8,000 nucleotides of DNA from positions 1 to 8,000 of the forward strand of contig CAJTZD010000112.1 in the NCBI GenBank assembly GCA_910584235.1, in the 5' to 3' direction. This DNA comes from an uncultured Acetatifactor sp. (GTDB taxonomy: Bacteria > Bacillota > Clostridia > Lachnospirales > Lachnospiraceae). Below the pieces are notes generated by a model, which was not told where the DNA came from, searched no databases, and saw only the letters and a program-made list of their open reading frames with translations. The translations under genes and the position numbers were made by a program. Positions 1 to 5,576 of the stretch are shown here, piece after piece. Positions within the stretch are counted from its first letter, which is position 1. The number at the start of each line of letters is the position of its first letter.

Positions 1-79
1 AAATCCAAACCTTTTATTGGCTTGGATCTGTACAGATTCGGTGTTTTGGAAAAAAGGTTTGGATATGAAAGGAGTTTGG

Positions 80-235
80 ATGTGTAAAATGATGGAGGAT
101 ATGAGAAAAGAATCTTTGAAAGAAGTTGCTAAAAGAATGTTAGCAGATGGAATGTTGACACTTGAAAAAATTGCGGAATATGCAGGACTTTCACTTGACG
201 AAGTGAAAAAACTGAAAGCTGATAAAACATTCTGA
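80..235 (+). pseudogene. C-terminal tail of an Rpn-like PD-(D/E)XK nuclease/transposase-family protein
   Basis: The 51-residue product (starting MCKMMEDMRKES) is the kind of tail found at the C-terminus of Rpn-type (recombination-promoting nuclease, PD-(D/E)XK) proteins of Lachnospiraceae. It has a charged helix (about residues 6-20), then a small helix-turn-helix-like end with the pattern LTLEKIAEYAGLSLDEVKKL (residues 24-43). The nuclease domain itself is absent. The frame stays open to base 2, so a longer product entering from outside the window is possible, but the upstream residues (for example AWICTDSVFWKKGLD) do not resemble the family. ATG 80 is chosen because AAAGGAG at 68-74 lies 5 bases before it; ATG 65 has no such site. 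In enteric Rpn proteins an internal start yields a small C-terminal partner (RpnS), so this could be expressed as a small protein. A decayed remnant is the simpler reading. Confidence 0.5.
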
Positions 236-273
236 TTATTTTGAACAAATAGTAAAGCAAATATTGAACAATA

Positions 274-298
274 GGCAGGTGGTTGGTTACTACCTGCC
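274..298 (+). terminator. Terminator-like stem-loop after the Rpn-like tail
   Basis: GGCAGGTGGT (274-283) pairs with ACTACCTGCC (289-298) over 10 base pairs with one G-U wobble and a 5-base loop. It lies 39 bases past the stop of the Rpn-like fragment in AT-rich DNA. The tract after it (GTGTTTATG) is only weakly T-rich, so termination may be inefficient. Confidence 0.5.
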
Positions 299-355
299 GT
301 GTTTATGATAGAATTTTAGAAATCCCATATTTTTGATTGGAAAGTAGTTTCTGAT

Positions 356-376
356 GAAAACAAATCTTTTGTTTTC
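356..376. repeat. Perfect AT-rich inverted repeat
   Basis: GAAAACAAA (356-364) and TTTGTTTTC (368-376) are exact reverse complements separated by TCT. It is in the AT-rich spacer about 50 bases before the truncated transposase. It could be an operator, a weak hairpin, or part of the insertion target. No function can be assigned. Confidence 0.45.
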
Positions 377-443
377 GGTGTGTTGAGCAATAAGAATAGT
401 ATATCAAGTATAAAAAAATAAAAATGTTGCGAAGCCTCTGCGT

Positions 444-1739
444 ATGGCGCTGGGTGCGCTCATCATCCAGACGAAGTTCCAGTACTCTGACAGGGAACTG
501 GTGGAACAGATTGCGGAGAACCCGTACCTGCAGTACTTTATAGGGCTACCCGGCTACCAGGAGGAGGCCCCTTTCGATGCCAGCACGCTGGTGCTGTTCC
601 GCAAGCGCATCACCATGGAGATGGTCATGGAGGCCAACGAATCCGTGCTTTCCCGAAAAGATGACCGCAAGGGGTCGCCCTCACCAGGTTCCTCCTCTAA
701 AGGAGAAAGTCCGGAAAAGGAAACGGGGAACAAGGGGACCCTGACCCTTGACGTGACCTGTGCGCCGGCCCATATCCGCTATCCCCAGGACATCTCCCTG
801 CTCAACGAGGCAAGGGAATTCCTTGAGGGGATGATAGGGCGCTTCTGCCGGTACTACAGCCTGCCCCTGCCGAGACGCTACAGGAGGCAGGCCAGAAAAG
901 CATACCTGGCATTCGCGAAGTGCAGGAAGCATACGGCAAAGAAAGTGCGGGCAGCAATCCGTAAGCAGCTGGGATATGTACGCCGGGACATCGGATACCT
1001 GGAGCAGTTCATGTCGGAGGGCTTTGTTCCGGACAGGAAGGACATCCCGAAGTTCCTGACCATACTGAAGATGTACGGACAGCAGAAGTACATGTACGAC
1101 CATAAAGTGCATTCCGTCCCTGACCGCATCGTGAGCATCAGCCAGCCATGGCTGCGCCCCATAGTCCGGGGCAAGGCCACGGCCCCAGTGGAGTTCGGTG
1201 CCAAATTCGACCTGAGCCTGGACACGGAGGGCTATGGGCGGATTGAGAAGATATCCTTTGACCCCTATAACGAGGGGGCCACCCTGCAGGAGGCTGTGGA
1301 GCGCTTCAAGGAGCGTACCGGGCACTATCCGGAAAGGGTTCTCGCAGACCAGATATACCGGACACGCGATAACCGCAGGTACTGCAAGGGGCACGGGATA
1401 CGCCTTTCTGGCCCCCGTCTGGGGAGGCCAGTCGCTGTAGTCTCCGCTAAAGCCAAGAAAAAGGAATATCAGGACAATACAGACAGGATTGCGGTGGAGC
1501 GGGCTTTCAGCCTGAGCAAACGATGCTATGGCATGGGGCTTATCGTGACCAAACTGGAAGAGACCCAGCTGACCACAATCGCATTGTCTGTATTCGTGAC
1601 GAACCTCTTTAAGATTCAGAGGCGGATACATTCTGCCCTTTTACGGATATGTCAATTTTTTGACACAAAATATGCTGTATTAAGTTTTTTGTGTGGCTTA
1701 GCTGAACTTAATCAGCAGACACTAATTATTTGTATTTAA
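444..1739 (+). CDS. DDE transposase, IS1182/IS5-like, missing its N-terminus
   Basis: This encodes a 431-residue cut-and-paste DDE transposase. Residues 1-65 match the N-terminal transposase domain of the family (DUF772-type; IIQTKFQYSDRELVEQI, then FDASTLVLFRKRI). A low-complexity Ser/Glu/Lys linker spans about 70-98. The likely catalytic acids are D103 (LTLDVTCAP), D302 (VLADQIYR) and E352 (RIAVERAFS). A basic helical insertion (RRYRRQARKAY, RKHTAKKVRAAIRKQLGYVRR) lies between the first two. Family members have roughly 60 more residues before this point. Codons 429-443 still read AKPLR in frame, which continues the family sequence upstream of the first ATG. A stop codon at 411-413 closes the frame and no ribosome binding site precedes ATG 444. 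The catalytic core is intact, but the protein is probably not expressed or not active by itself. The last 30 residues come from AT-rich sequence and may not be native. Confidence 0.85.
   Translation: MALGALIIQTKFQYSDRELVEQIAENPYLQYFIGLPGYQEEAPFDASTLVLFRKRITMEMVMEANESVLSRKDDRKGSPSPGSSSKGESPEKETGNKGTLTLDVTCAPAHIRYPQDISLLNEAREFLEGMIGRFCRYYSLPLPRRYRRQARKAYLAFAKCRKHTAKKVRAAIRKQLGYVRRDIGYLEQFMSEGFVPDRKDIPKFLTILKMYGQQKYMYDHKVHSVPDRIVSISQPWLRPIVRGKATAPVEFGAKFDLSLDTEGYGRIEKISFDPYNEGATLQEAVERFKERTGHYPERVLADQIYRTRDNRRYCKGHGIRLSGPRLGRPVAVVSAKAKKKEYQDNTDRIAVERAFSLSKRCYGMGLIVTKLEETQLTTIALSVFVTNLFKIQRRIHSALLRICQFFDTKYAVLSFLCGLAELNQQTLIICI
1674..1716. repeat. Inverted repeat near the right end of the insertion sequence
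   Basis: GCTGTATTAAGT (1674-1685) pairs with ACTTAATCAGC (1706-1716) over 11 base pairs with one bulged T. A second small inverted repeat, TGTCAA/TTGACA, lies just before it at 1650-1665. Both are inside the AT-rich 3' end of the transposase frame. They may form an end structure or a terminator of the element. Confidence 0.4.
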
Positions 1740-1757
1740 AAGGACTAATTTACTAGT

Positions 1758-1952
1758 ATGATTTATTATGAGCCAGAAGTTGTTAATGGTATGGGAAATA
1801 TTTTGAGTAGTTTGGGGTTGTTTTGGGCTATTATTGTAATAGCTGCAGGCTTTGTCAGTTTTTTTATATCTTATTTGTGTTCTGATAAGAAAATAGAAAA
1901 ATATAAAAATAAGCGTACAGAGTATTATAAAACAATGTTTGATAAAATTTAG
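1758..1952 (+). CDS. Small hypothetical membrane protein
   Basis: The 64-residue product is not recognised. It has one strongly hydrophobic stretch (about residues 15-41, from ILSSLGLFWAIIVIAAGF through FISYL) suited to a single membrane span. A lysine-rich C-terminal tail (SDKKIEKYKNKRTEYYK) follows, likely cytoplasmic. Start ATG 1758 is 13 bases after AAAAGGA (1738-1744), which is long for a ribosome binding site, so translation is uncertain. It lies between the transposase and the palindromic element in AT-rich DNA with a composition unlike the importer operon. It could be a passenger gene, a 3' fragment of a longer gene, or a chance frame, although the clear hydrophobic/basic organisation argues mildly for a real coding sequence. 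Confidence 0.35.
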   Translation: MIYYEPEVVNGMGNILSSLGLFWAIIVIAAGFVSFFISYLCSDKKIEKYKNKRTEYYKTMFDKI

Positions 1953-1977
1953 TTGGTATTTTGATTCGACTGCTTAT

Positions 1978-2087
1978 AAAAAGGGCTGTCGAGAAATGCT
2001 GTTTGTCCACAGTATATTGTTGCAAAATATAATGAAAAACAACAATATAGTGCGGGCGTACCAGTTATTTCCCGACAGTCCTTTTTT
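1978..2087. mobile_element. MITE-like near-palindromic element of about 110 bp
   Basis: The left arm (1978-2022) and right arm (2040-2087) are imperfect inverted repeats of about 45 bases. The outer ends AAAAAGGGCTGTCGAGAAAT and, read on the other strand, AAAAAGGACTGTCGGGAAAT differ at only two positions. The inner ends (TATATTGTTG and CAACAATATA) pair perfectly. The centre (2023-2039) is AT-rich. Ends of the GGGCTGTC/GGACTGTC type are reminiscent of IS1182-family termini, so this may be a non-autonomous miniature element mobilised by such a transposase. Transcribed, it would fold into one long hairpin followed by a T tract (2082-2087) and could act as a terminator. Target duplications are not clear. 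Confidence 0.6.
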
Positions 2088-2102
2088 AATTGTGAATTTT
2101 TT

Positions 2103-2462
2103 GTGAAATTGATTAAAAAGTCCTCTACAAAACGTCACTGGGGATTTGGCACTATAAAACTTTCACGATACGGGCAGGAAACGGTTGTCAATTACAATGC
2201 AGGAGAACAGACCGCTACTCTCTACACAAGGGATAAGGCAGTCATGCGGAAACTTGACACGCTTGTTACTGACTTCCCCGATACATACAAGCCGACAGCG
2301 CAGGACGAGGTATCAGAAATGATTGGGAACAAACAGGAAGTCATGGCAAAGCGTACAGCAAAAAACAGCGTATTCCTTGCCCTTTTTCAAAACAAGAGTT
2401 ATCTGCTAAAGCTATATAAAACGCTCCACCCGGAGGACACCACGTCATTCTCCATGATTTAG
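2103..2462 (+). CDS. Chimeric ORF: small mobile-element protein fused to Rpn-like N-terminus
   Basis: The 119-residue frame joins two unrelated pieces. Residues 10-71 (RHWGFGTIKL, VVNYNAGEQTATLYTRDKAV, DTLVTDFPDTYK) resemble a small protein of unknown function common on phages and conjugative elements of Clostridia. From about residue 72 onwards (MIGNKQEVMAKRTAKN, FLALFQNKSYLLKLYKTLHPED) it matches the start of Rpn-type PD-(D/E)XK nuclease/transposase-family proteins. The match breaks at TTSFSMI and the frame stops, so all catalytic residues of the nuclease are missing. The GTG start at 2103 has no convincing ribosome binding site and lies 16 bases past the palindromic element, which may have removed the native start. 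GAGG at 2307-2310 is placed 8 bases before ATG 2319, so the Rpn-like head could also be started separately. Most likely this is a non-functional fusion made by deletion. Confidence 0.5.
   Translation: MKLIKKSSTKRHWGFGTIKLSRYGQETVVNYNAGEQTATLYTRDKAVMRKLDTLVTDFPDTYKPTAQDEVSEMIGNKQEVMAKRTAKNSVFLALFQNKSYLLKLYKTLHPEDTTSFSMI
2319..2462 (+). pseudogene. N-terminal remnant of an Rpn-like PD-(D/E)XK protein
   Basis: The last 47 residues of the chimeric frame (from MIGNKQ) look like the beginning of an Rpn-type protein: AKRTAKN, an FLALFQ helix, then LLKLYKTLHPED. Normal members are roughly 280-330 residues. Homology is lost after LHPEDTT and a TAG stop follows at once. Together with the tail at 80-235 this is a second Rpn-like fragment in the window. 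Because head and tail are in the wrong order, they cannot be halves of one simply interrupted gene. Confidence 0.5.
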
Positions 2463-2632
2463 CGCATGGGAAACAGGGCAGACCAAGAACCTGTATCCTT
2501 ACCTGGACTGAATTTCAATGTGGGTCAGACTGCGCTGTCCTTGGAAGAGGCGGATTTTTTCCAATAATTCAACAGGTCGGATTTGTTGTAGTTGAAATCG
2601 GATTTCATAGATTTTTTAGAAAAATCTTTTTG
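2463..2632. other. Non-coding spacer upstream of the sugar importer promoter
   Basis: No credible gene is seen here. All forward frames carry stops, and the reverse frame that runs across it has no ribosome binding site and continues into the importer gene on the other strand. A weak inverted repeat TTGGAA (2541-2546)/TTCCAA (2559-2564) is present. The spacer becomes AT-rich towards the promoter. Confidence 0.4.
2609..2627. promoter_or_regulatory. Perfect AT-rich inverted repeat at the -35 region
   Basis: AGATTTTT (2609-2616) and AAAAATCT (2620-2627) are exact reverse complements around TAG. The repeat lies immediately upstream of a TATAAT box, where the -35 hexamer would be, and no good TTGACA is present at 16-18 base spacing. 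This suits an operator or activator site for the sugar importer operon. As RNA it would instead be a weak terminator with TTTTT after it, ending anything transcribed from the left. Confidence 0.4.
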
Positions 2633-2638
2633 TATAAT
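2633..2638 (+). promoter_or_regulatory. -10 box of the importer operon promoter
   Basis: TATAAT is a perfect sigma-A -10 hexamer placed 69 bases before the binding-protein start codon. It predicts a leader of about 60 bases. The -35 region is AT-rich but not consensus, which suggests dependence on an activator. Confidence 0.6.
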
Positions 2639-2666
2639 AGCAGCATGAAAGAAATAAAAAACAGCA

Positions 2667-2683
2667 GTTCCCTCCGGGGGAAC
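2667..2683 (+). promoter_or_regulatory. 17-bp palindrome in the operon leader
   Basis: GTTCCC (2667-2672) and GGGAAC (2678-2683) are exact reverse complements around TCCGG. It lies just downstream of the predicted transcription start and 11 bases before the AGGAGG ribosome binding site (2695-2700). It may be a repressor operator or a stem-loop that stabilises the leader RNA. It does not fit the usual catabolite-response (cre) pattern. Confidence 0.4.
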
Positions 2684-2706
2684 GCGGGAGAAACAGGAGG
2701 TAGCAA

Positions 2707-4482
2707 ATGAAAGGGTTAAAGAGACTGGCAGTTTCGGCGGTGGCCGGCATGGCTGCGCTGGCCATGACAGGGTGCGGCGGATCCGGCAGTGCATCGGAAG
2801 ATCATACATATTCGGTGTGGCTTTACAACGGACAGGATGCGTCCTATTATACGGATTATGCGGAGAATCCTACTATCCAGTATCTGATGAGCAAGACCTG
2901 GGGAGAGAATGAAGACACCATCAAACTGGAGTTCCAGGTTCCGCCCGCAGGCAGACAACAGGAAAATTACGAGACCATGGTTGCTACGGGAGATTTTCCC
3001 ACTCTGATGCAGGGTTCGGTGGCGGATGCCCCGCCCCGGATGCTGGAGTCGGAGATGATTGTGGATATCACGGATCTGGTGAAAGAGTATATGCCCAATT
3101 ACTACAATAGGATTCAGACCAATGAAACCCTGAAGAGAAAAGCTGTCTTCAATATTGACGGAGAGGAGAAGATTCTTTCTATCAATGTAGCGAACGAGGA
3201 CTATGGATATTATTTCTCCGGAAATATGTACCGCAGGGACTGGATCGTGAAGTATGGCAAGAATCCTCAGACGGGAGCGGCTTTTACCGGAGGCTACACG
3301 GATGAGGCGGACGTGGACAGCTGGGTGGACGATGTGGTATTCCCCAGCGGCGGTACGGAGCCGGTGTACATCAGCGACTGGGAGTGGATGTTTGAGATTT
3401 TCACTGAGGCCATGGCGGATTTAAATATAACGGATTCTTATTGCACCAGCATCTATTATCCTGGCTATATGTGGTCCGGCGGCCTGTGCTCCTGCTTCGG
3501 TGAGCCTATTCCCATCTGGTATAAGGGCTCTGACGATGTGGTGCGCTTCGGCGGAGACTCCGAGTCGATGAGGGCTTATCTCCAGTGCCTGAACAACTGG
3601 TACGAAAAAGGATGGCTGGATCAGGACTTCAACGAAAGGACTGCGGATATCTTCTATGCCACCGACGACACCAACAAGCGTCTGGGTAAGGTGGGCATGT
3701 GGATCGGTACCCAGGCGGAGTTGGGCGGCAGATTGGATATGCATGACGGCGGACTGACAGAAGGGATTTATGTGGCAGGCTGTGCATGGCCTATCAATGA
3801 TGTGTATGGGGACGACTCCTGCAAGAACGTGGAGCCATGGGCAACGCAGGCGGGAACCAGCCTGGTGGGAACGGGATTCTTGGTCATGGAAGGCGCTCAG
3901 GAGAAAGATTTAGGGCCGCTGCTGTCTATGCTGGACTATCTCTACTCTGACGAGGGCGCCGTGGTGCGGACGCTGGGAGCCACTCCGGCGCAGATGGAGG
4001 AAGCGGGACTGGATACCTCTTTCTATACCAACAACGGAATCGAGAACGGCACCTATACCATGGGCGAGGACGGGCGTTATAAGAAAGTGGACGCTATTAC
4101 AAATGATTCCGGAGGTCTGCTGATCGCTACTACCGCTCAGCTCCTGCCTGGCTATCAGCTGGTGAGCAGTGTGGACGAGGGATATGCGGAAAACTACGAG
4201 AACAGTATGAAGTCATGGATCAGATATCCCAATAAGGGCCAGGTGTGGGGCAGCGATGCGTTTGCATTGATGAGCAGCGAGGACATGAGAACCATTGGGG
4301 ATCTGCAGACCAAAGTCCTGAACTACATGGAGCAGCATACCTACGAATTCATCAAGGGCATCACCGATATTGACAGCGATGAGGACTGGAGCAACTGGTG
4401 CACTATGCTGCAGAAGTACAATTACCAGAAAGGCATTGACATCCTGCAGCCTTACATTGACATGAATCCGTTTATCGGGTAA
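2707..4482 (+). CDS. Sugar ABC transporter substrate-binding lipoprotein (LplA/YtcQ-type)
   Basis: This is the extracellular binding protein of a carbohydrate importer. It has 591 residues, in the range of the large LplA/YtcQ-type family-1 solute-binding proteins. The N-terminus is a lipoprotein signal peptide: KGLKR, a hydrophobic core (about residues 7-20) and a lipobox MTGC with the lipidated C23. A Gly/Ser linker (about 24-31) follows. The mature protein is rich in acidic and aromatic residues, with typical stretches such as PVYISDWEWMFEIF, GWLDQDFNERTADIF, LGKVGMWIGTQAELGGRLD and LLSMLDYLYSDEGAVVRTLGA. AGGAGG at 2695-2700 with a 6-base spacer fixes the start. It is first in an operon with two permeases. 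The family binds oligosaccharides, for example plant polysaccharide fragments, but the ligand cannot be read from the sequence. Confidence 0.92.
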   Translation: MKGLKRLAVSAVAGMAALAMTGCGGSGSASEDHTYSVWLYNGQDASYYTDYAENPTIQYLMSKTWGENEDTIKLEFQVPPAGRQQENYETMVATGDFPTLMQGSVADAPPRMLESEMIVDITDLVKEYMPNYYNRIQTNETLKRKAVFNIDGEEKILSINVANEDYGYYFSGNMYRRDWIVKYGKNPQTGAAFTGGYTDEADVDSWVDDVVFPSGGTEPVYISDWEWMFEIFTEAMADLNITDSYCTSIYYPGYMWSGGLCSCFGEPIPIWYKGSDDVVRFGGDSESMRAYLQCLNNWYEKGWLDQDFNERTADIFYATDDTNKRLGKVGMWIGTQAELGGRLDMHDGGLTEGIYVAGCAWPINDVYGDDSCKNVEPWATQAGTSLVGTGFLVMEGAQEKDLGPLLSMLDYLYSDEGAVVRTLGATPAQMEEAGLDTSFYTNNGIENGTYTMGEDGRYKKVDAITNDSGGLLIATTAQLLPGYQLVSSVDEGYAENYENSMKSWIRYPNKGQVWGSDAFALMSSEDMRTIGDLQTKVLNYMEQHTYEFIKGITDIDSDEDWSNWCTMLQKYNYQKGIDILQPYIDMNPFIG

Positions 4483-4609
4483 ATGGCAGTATGAACTGGA
4501 AACAGAATCCGTTGTTCCGGTGCGGCTTGGAATCCGGTATCGGAATGACGGACTGGAGGACTTCGACTTCAGAGCGGTCGCGCAGCGACTTTAAAATAGG
4601 AGAGCAGTT
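4483..4609 (+). other. Intercistronic gap with stem-loop (4577-4589)
   Basis: A 127-base gap separates the binding protein from the first permease, while the two permeases are only 16 bases apart. It holds GTCGC (4577-4581)/GCGAC (4585-4589) with a 3-base loop followed by TTTAAAAT, and a looser pairing of TTCCG with CGGAA further upstream. Such a structure commonly stabilises the binding-protein message or partly terminates, giving more binding protein than permease. No T tract strong enough for full termination is seen. Confidence 0.45.
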
Positions 4610-5560
4610 ATGGCAAGAGAAAAAGCAAAGTTTAAACCGCCGAAAGTGACCTGGAAGCAGGACGCGAAGCGGAACTGGCCCGTGTACGCCATGTACCTCC
4701 CGGCCTTTATCATGACCGTAGTTTTAAGTTATATTCCTATGTTCGGCATCATCATGGCCTTTGAGGACTATGAGGTGCGCAAAGGCTTCTTTGGAAGCAA
4801 GTGGGTGGGCCTGCAGCATTTCCAGACTTTGTTCACAGGAGCTGAGTTTCTGGGGGCGCTGCGCAATACCGTCTGCATTATGGTGATCAAATGTACCATC
4901 GGCTTCGTGGCTCCCATCCTCTTTGCCTTTTTCCTGAGCATGCTTAAGAGCAAGCGGTATAAGAGGACAGTGCAGACTTGCTCCTACCTGCCTAACTTCG
5001 TTGCGGCGGTGGTGGTGACCTCGCTGCTGACGGAATTTCTGGCCAAAGACGGCCCCCTGACCATGCTGCTCACTAAGTTCGGGGCGGAGAACCAGAACTG
5101 GCTTGCAAATGACAAGATACCGGTATTCTGGATCATCTATGTGCTCATGGGCGTCTGGCAGGGCATTGGCTGGGGCTCCATCATGTATGTGGCCTCCATT
5201 GCTACGGTCAGCGGTGACCTCCACGAGGCGGCTGCTATAGACGGCGCTTCTAGGCTCCAGAGGATGACAAAGATTACGCTGCCCTGCATTAAGCCTATGA
5301 TTGTCATGATGTTTGTGTTGAATGTGGGTCTGAGCTTTGCAGCAGGGTATGACAGTATTTTGCTTTTGTATATGCCCTCCACTTATAACGTAGCGGACAC
5401 AGTTTATACATACACTTACCGCATGGCTTTCGGCGGAGGCGGCAACAATTACGGTCTGTCGGCGGCATCCGGCCTGTTCCAGTCCATTGTGTCCACGGTG
5501 CTGTTAATCGGCTCCAATGCGCTGAGTAAGAAGCTGGGCGATGGAAATTCACTGTTCTAA
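4610..5560 (+). CDS. Sugar ABC transporter permease, LplB-type
   Basis: This is an integral membrane subunit of a CUT1-family carbohydrate importer, 316 residues, normal for the LplB/YtcP group. About six membrane segments are visible (roughly residues 25-50, 87-112, 124-146, 171-197, 229-255 and 283-303). The binding-protein-dependent permease (EAA) loop, which docks on the ATPase, is HEAAAIDGASRLQRMTKITLP with E206, A207, A208, G212 and L224-P225. The N-terminal part (YLPAFIMTVVLSYIPMFGIIMAFEDY, then GLQHF) is characteristic of the LplB group. The start ATG is preceded by AGGAGAG (4598-4604). It would pair with the next permease and use an ATPase encoded elsewhere. Confidence 0.93.
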   Translation: MAREKAKFKPPKVTWKQDAKRNWPVYAMYLPAFIMTVVLSYIPMFGIIMAFEDYEVRKGFFGSKWVGLQHFQTLFTGAEFLGALRNTVCIMVIKCTIGFVAPILFAFFLSMLKSKRYKRTVQTCSYLPNFVAAVVVTSLLTEFLAKDGPLTMLLTKFGAENQNWLANDKIPVFWIIYVLMGVWQGIGWGSIMYVASIATVSGDLHEAAAIDGASRLQRMTKITLPCIKPMIVMMFVLNVGLSFAAGYDSILLLYMPSTYNVADTVYTYTYRMAFGGGGNNYGLSAASGLFQSIVSTVLLIGSNALSKKLGDGNSLF

Positions 5561-5576
5561 GAAAGGAGGAGAAAAA

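Larger units (their letters stand above)
429..1739 (+). mobile_element. 5'-truncated IS1182/IS5-like insertion sequence
   Basis: GC-rich transposase coding sequence begins abruptly near base 429 next to AT-rich, non-homologous DNA, so the left end of the element (terminal repeat, promoter and first part of the gene) appears to be deleted. The right side becomes AT-rich from about 1650. No matching terminal inverted repeats can be found because the left end is missing, so the right boundary is uncertain. An imperfect inverted repeat at 1674-1685 and 1706-1716 lies in that right part and may belong to the element's end. Confidence 0.65.

Noticed and set aside
17..79. Extension of the Rpn-like tail to a TTG start at 17.
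   Set aside because: There is no ribosome binding site before TTG 17 and the added residues do not resemble the family; ATG 80 has a good site.
681..1631. A long open frame on the reverse strand.
   Set aside because: It is antisense to the clearly homologous transposase and its product resembles nothing; it is a shadow of GC-rich coding DNA.
5541..5576. An upstream ATG that would lengthen the second permease by 12 residues.
   Set aside because: It overlaps the first permease and lacks a ribosome binding site, while AAAGGAGG directly precedes ATG 5577.
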